Translations under genes and position numbers: made by a program
Assembly: GCA_018222665.1 (NCBI GenBank)
Contig: JAAEZW010000004.1
Coordinates: forward strand, 10,600 to 18,908
Direction of reading: 5' to 3'
Source of the DNA: Paracoccaceae bacterium
GTDB lineage: Bacteria > Pseudomonadota > Alphaproteobacteria > Rhodobacterales > Rhodobacteraceae
Length of the DNA: 8,309 nucleotides
The notes under the pieces: model-generated
What the model was told of the DNA's origin: nothing
Databases searched by the model: none
Seen by the model: the letters and a program-made list of their open reading frames with translations, nothing else
Shown here: piece after piece, positions 5,990 through 8,309 of the stretch
Layout: every line of letters begins with the position of its first letter
Numbering within the stretch: the first letter of the stretch is position 1

Positions 5990-7360
5990 ATGTCGATCCC
6001 TCAATCCGGTGGCGGCCCCATCGAACGTTATGAACAAATGGCCGAATATCTGGCATCGGGGTGTAAACCGAAAGAGGATTGGCGCATCGGAACCGAGCAT
6101 GAAAAGTTCGGATTTTGCAAAGATAGTTTATTACCATTGCCATACGAAGGTGAGCGCTCCATTCACGCTGTGTTATCCGCCCTGCGTGACCGCCATGATT
6201 GGCAAGAGCTCCGCGAAGCTGGCAAACTCATCGGTCTGACAAAAGACGGGGCGAACATTTCCCTAGAGCCTGGTGGCGCGCTGGAATTATCGGGCGCACC
6301 GCTTGAAACGATCCATGAAACCTGTGACGAGGTGAATGTTCACCTGAAAGAGGTTAAAGATATCGCGGACGAAATTGGCGTGGGCTTTATTGGACTGGGC
6401 GCGGCGCCTACCTGGATGCACGAAGAAATGCCATTAATGCCAAAAGGGCGCTATAAATTGATGGATGCCTACATGGGCAAGGTTGGTACGATGGGGCGCA
6501 CGATGATGCGTCGAACGAGCACCGTTCAGGTCAATTTGGATTTTTCATCCGAAGCAGACATGATCCAAAAACTGCGCGTCGGCATCGCGCTTCAGCCTGT
6601 CGCCGTCGCCCTATTTGCGAATTCCCCGTTTTTTGAGGGCAAACCAAACGGTCACAAAAGTTGGCGCAGCCGTGTTTGGCGCGATACCGATAATGCCCGC
6701 GCAGGTATGATCCCATTTGTGTTTGATGACGATTTTGGTTTCGAACGTTGGGTGGAATATGCGTTGGATGTACCGATGTATTTTGTCTATCGCGACGGAA
6801 AATACATTGACGCGTTGGGACAATCTTTCCGCGACTTCTTGGACGGAAAATTACCTGCACTTCCAGGTGAAAAACCAACGCTCAGCGATTGGGCAGACCA
6901 CCTGACAACTGCGTTCCCAGAAGCACGCATTAAAAAATATATTGAAATGCGCGGTGCAGATGGCGGCCCATGGCGTCGATTATGCGCATTGCCCGCGTTT
7001 TGGGTTGGTCTGTGTTACGAACATGACAGCCTAGATGCAGCCTGGGATTTGGTAAAGGATTGGGATGCCGAAACGCGCGAGGCGCTGCGTGTGACAGCAT
7101 CTGTCGATGGATTGCATGCAAAGGTTGGCAATATCGACATGCATGAGCTTTCCAAATCTGTTTTGGACATCGCGCATGCGGGCCTAGCCAAACGCGCGCG
7201 CACTGGTGCGGGTGGCATGATTCCAGATGAAACCCATTTTCTAAATGCGCTTATGGAAAGCGTGGAAACAAAAAAAACACCTGCTGACGAACTTATGGAT
7301 CATTACAACGGTGCGTGGGCCGGTGACCTAAATCGGATCTTTGCCGAATTTAGCTATTAA
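5990..7360 (+). CDS. gshA: glutamate--cysteine ligase (class II, plant/alphaproteobacterial type)
   Basis: This enzyme joins L-glutamate and L-cysteine with ATP to form gamma-glutamylcysteine, the first and usually rate-limiting step of glutathione synthesis in the cytoplasm. The 456-residue length fits the plant-like family rather than E. coli GshA (about 520 residues, different sequence). Landmarks are GTEHEKFGF at 34-42 (metal/glutamate-binding region), ISLEPGGALELSGAPLETIHE at 90-110, GRTMMRRTSTVQVNLDF at about 169-185, and the terminal FAEFSY. The start is well supported by GGAG eight bases before ATG. The EgtA-type ligase of ergothioneine synthesis is a distant alternative, but the sequence reads as the standard alphaproteobacterial GshA. 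Only 56 bases separate it from the upstream membrane-protein gene. No clear terminator follows. Confidence 0.94.
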   Translation: MSIPQSGGGPIERYEQMAEYLASGCKPKEDWRIGTEHEKFGFCKDSLLPLPYEGERSIHAVLSALRDRHDWQELREAGKLIGLTKDGANISLEPGGALELSGAPLETIHETCDEVNVHLKEVKDIADEIGVGFIGLGAAPTWMHEEMPLMPKGRYKLMDAYMGKVGTMGRTMMRRTSTVQVNLDFSSEADMIQKLRVGIALQPVAVALFANSPFFEGKPNGHKSWRSRVWRDTDNARAGMIPFVFDDDFGFERWVEYALDVPMYFVYRDGKYIDALGQSFRDFLDGKLPALPGEKPTLSDWADHLTTAFPEARIKKYIEMRGADGGPWRRLCALPAFWVGLCYEHDSLDAAWDLVKDWDAETREALRVTASVDGLHAKVGNIDMHELSKSVLDIAHAGLAKRARTGAGGMIPDETHFLNALMESVETKKTPADELMDHYNGAWAGDLNRIFAEFSY

Positions 7361-7371
7361 AATTGTATGTG

Positions 7372-7387
7372 TTAACGGACCCGTTAA
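7372..7387. promoter_or_regulatory. TTAACGG/CCGTTAA dyad between gshA and the motB remnant
   Basis: TTAACGG (7372-7378) and CCGTTAA (7381-7387) form a perfect dyad around AC. It starts 11 bases after the gshA stop. No T run follows, so it is not a convincing terminator. The pair of TTAA halves recalls the CtrA site TTAA-N7-TTAA, but the spacing here is N8. CtrA is known to control flagellar genes in alphaproteobacteria, which would fit a former motB promoter. The dyad is seen; its role is inference. Confidence 0.4.
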
Positions 7388-7394
7388 GGATTGT

Positions 7395-7427
7395 CACCTA
7401 TACCTGACCTTGGGTGAGATATAGGTG
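7395..7427 (+). repeat. inverted repeat enclosing the ribosome binding site of the motB remnant
   Basis: CACCTATA (7395-7402) and TATAGGTG (7420-7427) are perfect 8-bp arms 17 bases apart. The right arm contains most of the AGGTGG (7423-7428) that precedes the ATG at 7434. If transcribed, the stem would hide this ribosome binding site. The repeat could equally be an operator, or chance. Confidence 0.4.
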
Positions 7428-7433
7428 GTGAAC

Positions 7434-7580
7434 ATGGCAAATGACCAAACGGTCGTGCCAGTTATCATCAAACGGAAAAAGATCATCGCAGCAGATGGGC
7501 ATCATGGTGGTGCCTGGAAAGTGGTGAAAAAATTGCACCGCAAAATGTTATTGCGCTTCGTTAAAGATGAAGCGCAATAG
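7434..7580 (+). pseudogene. motB: motB remnant: N-terminal 30 residues of a flagellar stator protein, then unrelated tail
   Basis: A 48-codon frame starts at ATG 7434, with AGGTGG five bases upstream, and stops at TAG 7578-7580. Its first part (VIIKRKK at residues 10-16, GHHGGAWKV at 22-30) matches the highly conserved MotB N-terminus, which normally continues AYADFVTAMMAFFLLMWLL, the plug/transmembrane segment with the proton-carrying Asp. Here that is replaced after WKV by a basic tail (VKKLHRKMLLRFVKDEAQ), so the membrane helix and the peptidoglycan-binding domain are gone. A MotB is about 250-300 residues. The simplest reading is an internal deletion that left the gene's start. The last 20 bases overlap the end of ubiB on the other strand. 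It might still be translated as a small basic protein, but no function can be assigned. MotB identity is by memory of the motif; no alignment was run. Confidence 0.6.
7549..7579 (-). terminator. 11-bp perfect hairpin at the ubiB 3' end
   Basis: TATTGCGCTTC (7549-7559) and GAAGCGCAATA (7569-7579) are perfect 11-bp arms with a 9-base loop (7560-7568). The right arm encodes the last residues of UbiB, the loop holds the ubiB stop, and the left arm lies just beyond. On the minus strand the stem is followed by ACATTTTG, a weak T run. On the plus strand no T run follows. It most likely terminates or stabilises the ubiB transcript, and may also block plus-strand transcription coming from gshA. Confidence 0.45.
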
Positions 7581-8309
7581 CTGCGCCCAAGCCTGCGCCA
7601 ATGATGGCCAAAAGGGCGCCAAAAATAAGCGGTCTTTTTGATTTTTTCTCAGGCGCATCGCCTGCGGTTGCCTGCTTCATCAAGGCCTGCTCAACGATTC
7701 TTGGCAAACGTGGACCAAAACGCGCGACAACCGCCAATGTGTTTTTCAGATCATTCAAGACTGCGAGCGGGCCAATACTGTCGCGGATGTACCCCTCAAC
7801 AACGGGTTTTGCCACCTGCCAGATATTTATGCGGGGATCCAACGAACGTGCAACGCCCTCAACCACCACCATGGTACGCTGCAGCAGGATAAGTTCGGTA
7901 CGCGTTTCCATTCCAAAACGTTCAGTCACCTCAAACAAATGATTTAACAGGCGTCCCATTGATATTTGTGTGGCATCCATTCCAAAAATAGGTTCGCCGA
8001 CAGCGCGCAATGCCTGCGCAAATTCTTCGACATCCTGTGAGGCAGGGACGTAGCCCGCCTCAAAATGCACCTGGGCGACACGGTGATAATCACGGCGGAT
8101 AAATCCAAATAAAATTTCGGCATAAACGCGACGGGTATATTCATCGATATATCCCATAATCCCAAAATCGAGTGCTATAACCTCACCTGCGGTGCCCACA
8201 CGCAAGTTACCTTGGTGCATGTCAGCGTGGAAATATCCATCCCGCAATGCGTGCGTCAGAAAGCTTTGGAGGACTTTCTCGCCCAAACGCTCACGATCAA
8301 ATCCAGCGT
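7561..8309 (-). CDS. ubiB: ubiquinone biosynthesis protein UbiB (ABC1/ADCK family), C-terminal part
   Basis: The gene enters from the right edge already in frame (AGFDRERLGEKV...), so only its last 249 or so codons are present; full UbiB is about 500-550 residues. UbiB is an atypical kinase-fold ATPase of the inner membrane needed for ubiquinone synthesis. It was once misnamed a hydroxylase. The fragment has the catalytic-loop motif FHADMHQGNL (Asp at about residue 29 and Asn at 34 of the fragment) and the metal-binding DFG in LDFGIMG (47-49). The more common form of the first motif has Pro where this has Gln. The C-terminus is a hydrophobic helix (LIFGALLAIIGAGLGAAIALHL) after a basic KKSKR stretch, the expected membrane anchor. 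TTG at 8286 is not the true start, because the frame and homology continue upstream. The gene converges on the motB remnant and ends in an 11-bp hairpin. Confidence 0.95.
   Translation of the reverse strand, partial: AGFDRERLGEKVLQSFLTHALRDGYFHADMHQGNLRVGTAGEVIALDFGIMGYIDEYTRRVYAEILFGFIRRDYHRVAQVHFEAGYVPASQDVEEFAQALRAVGEPIFGMDATQISMGRLLNHLFEVTERFGMETRTELILLQRTMVVVEGVARSLDPRINIWQVAKPVVEGYIRDSIGPLAVLNDLKNTLAVVARFGPRLPRIVEQALMKQATAGDAPEKKSKRPLIFGALLAIIGAGLGAAIALHL

Noticed and set aside
7361..7433. Intrinsic terminator for gshA
   Set aside because: The dyads there lack a T run on the plus strand; they are better treated as possible regulatory dyads.
8284..8286. TTG as the start of ubiB
   Set aside because: The frame stays open to the window edge and the upstream residues (AGFDRER) fit UbiB, so the gene is simply cut by the window.
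1..8309. CRISPR array, tRNA, IS element, prophage or defence genes
   Set aside because: I found no regularly spaced repeats, no cloverleaf-like sequence, no transposase or integrase motifs and no flanking direct repeats. Apart from the motB remnant, the region reads as ordinary core chromosome.

Overview
The window looks like a chromosomal housekeeping segment from an alphaproteobacterium, most likely a marine Rhodobacteraceae/Roseobacter-group member. This rests on the protein families present: a class II (plant-type) glutamate-cysteine ligase, UbiA and UbiB, a PgsA-MoaD-MoaE cluster, and an OmpA-family protein built of BON-like repeats. The lineage is inferred from family features and remembered gene order, not from any search. 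Base composition looks moderate in GC (by eye, not counted). Coding is dense, with many start/stop overlaps. I see no tRNA, rRNA, CRISPR array, transposase or phage gene.

Layout: (1) Positions 1-129 are AT-rich, with an unresolved gene edge at the left. (2) 130-1485, plus strand: pgsA, moaD and moaE form a tight translationally coupled unit for phosphatidylglycerol synthesis and molybdopterin synthase. (3) 1487-4681, minus strand: ubiA (ubiquinone synthesis), then a 615-residue membrane-anchored OmpA-family protein, then a small membrane-anchored coiled-coil protein overlapping it by 8 bp. (4) 4693-7360, plus strand: rsmE (16S rRNA m3U1498 methyltransferase), a two-helix membrane protein of unknown function, and gshA (first step of glutathione synthesis). 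(5) 7361-7560 has no full-length gene. It holds two inverted repeats and a 48-codon reading frame whose first 30 or so residues match the N-terminus of the flagellar stator protein MotB, so it is probably a motB remnant. (6) 7561 to the right edge, minus strand: the C-terminal half of ubiB, converging on the remnant.

How the genes relate: ubiA and ubiB both serve ubiquinone synthesis but lie at separate places on the same strand. ubiA and rsmE diverge from an 11-bp gap that holds both ribosome binding sites, so their promoters must lie inside each other's coding sequence. moaE and the coiled-coil gene converge with one base between their stop codons. No new defence or mobile system is visible. 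The most notable items are the motB remnant with its flanking dyads, the repeat-built OmpA protein with its coiled-coil partner, and the unknown membrane protein between rsmE and gshA.
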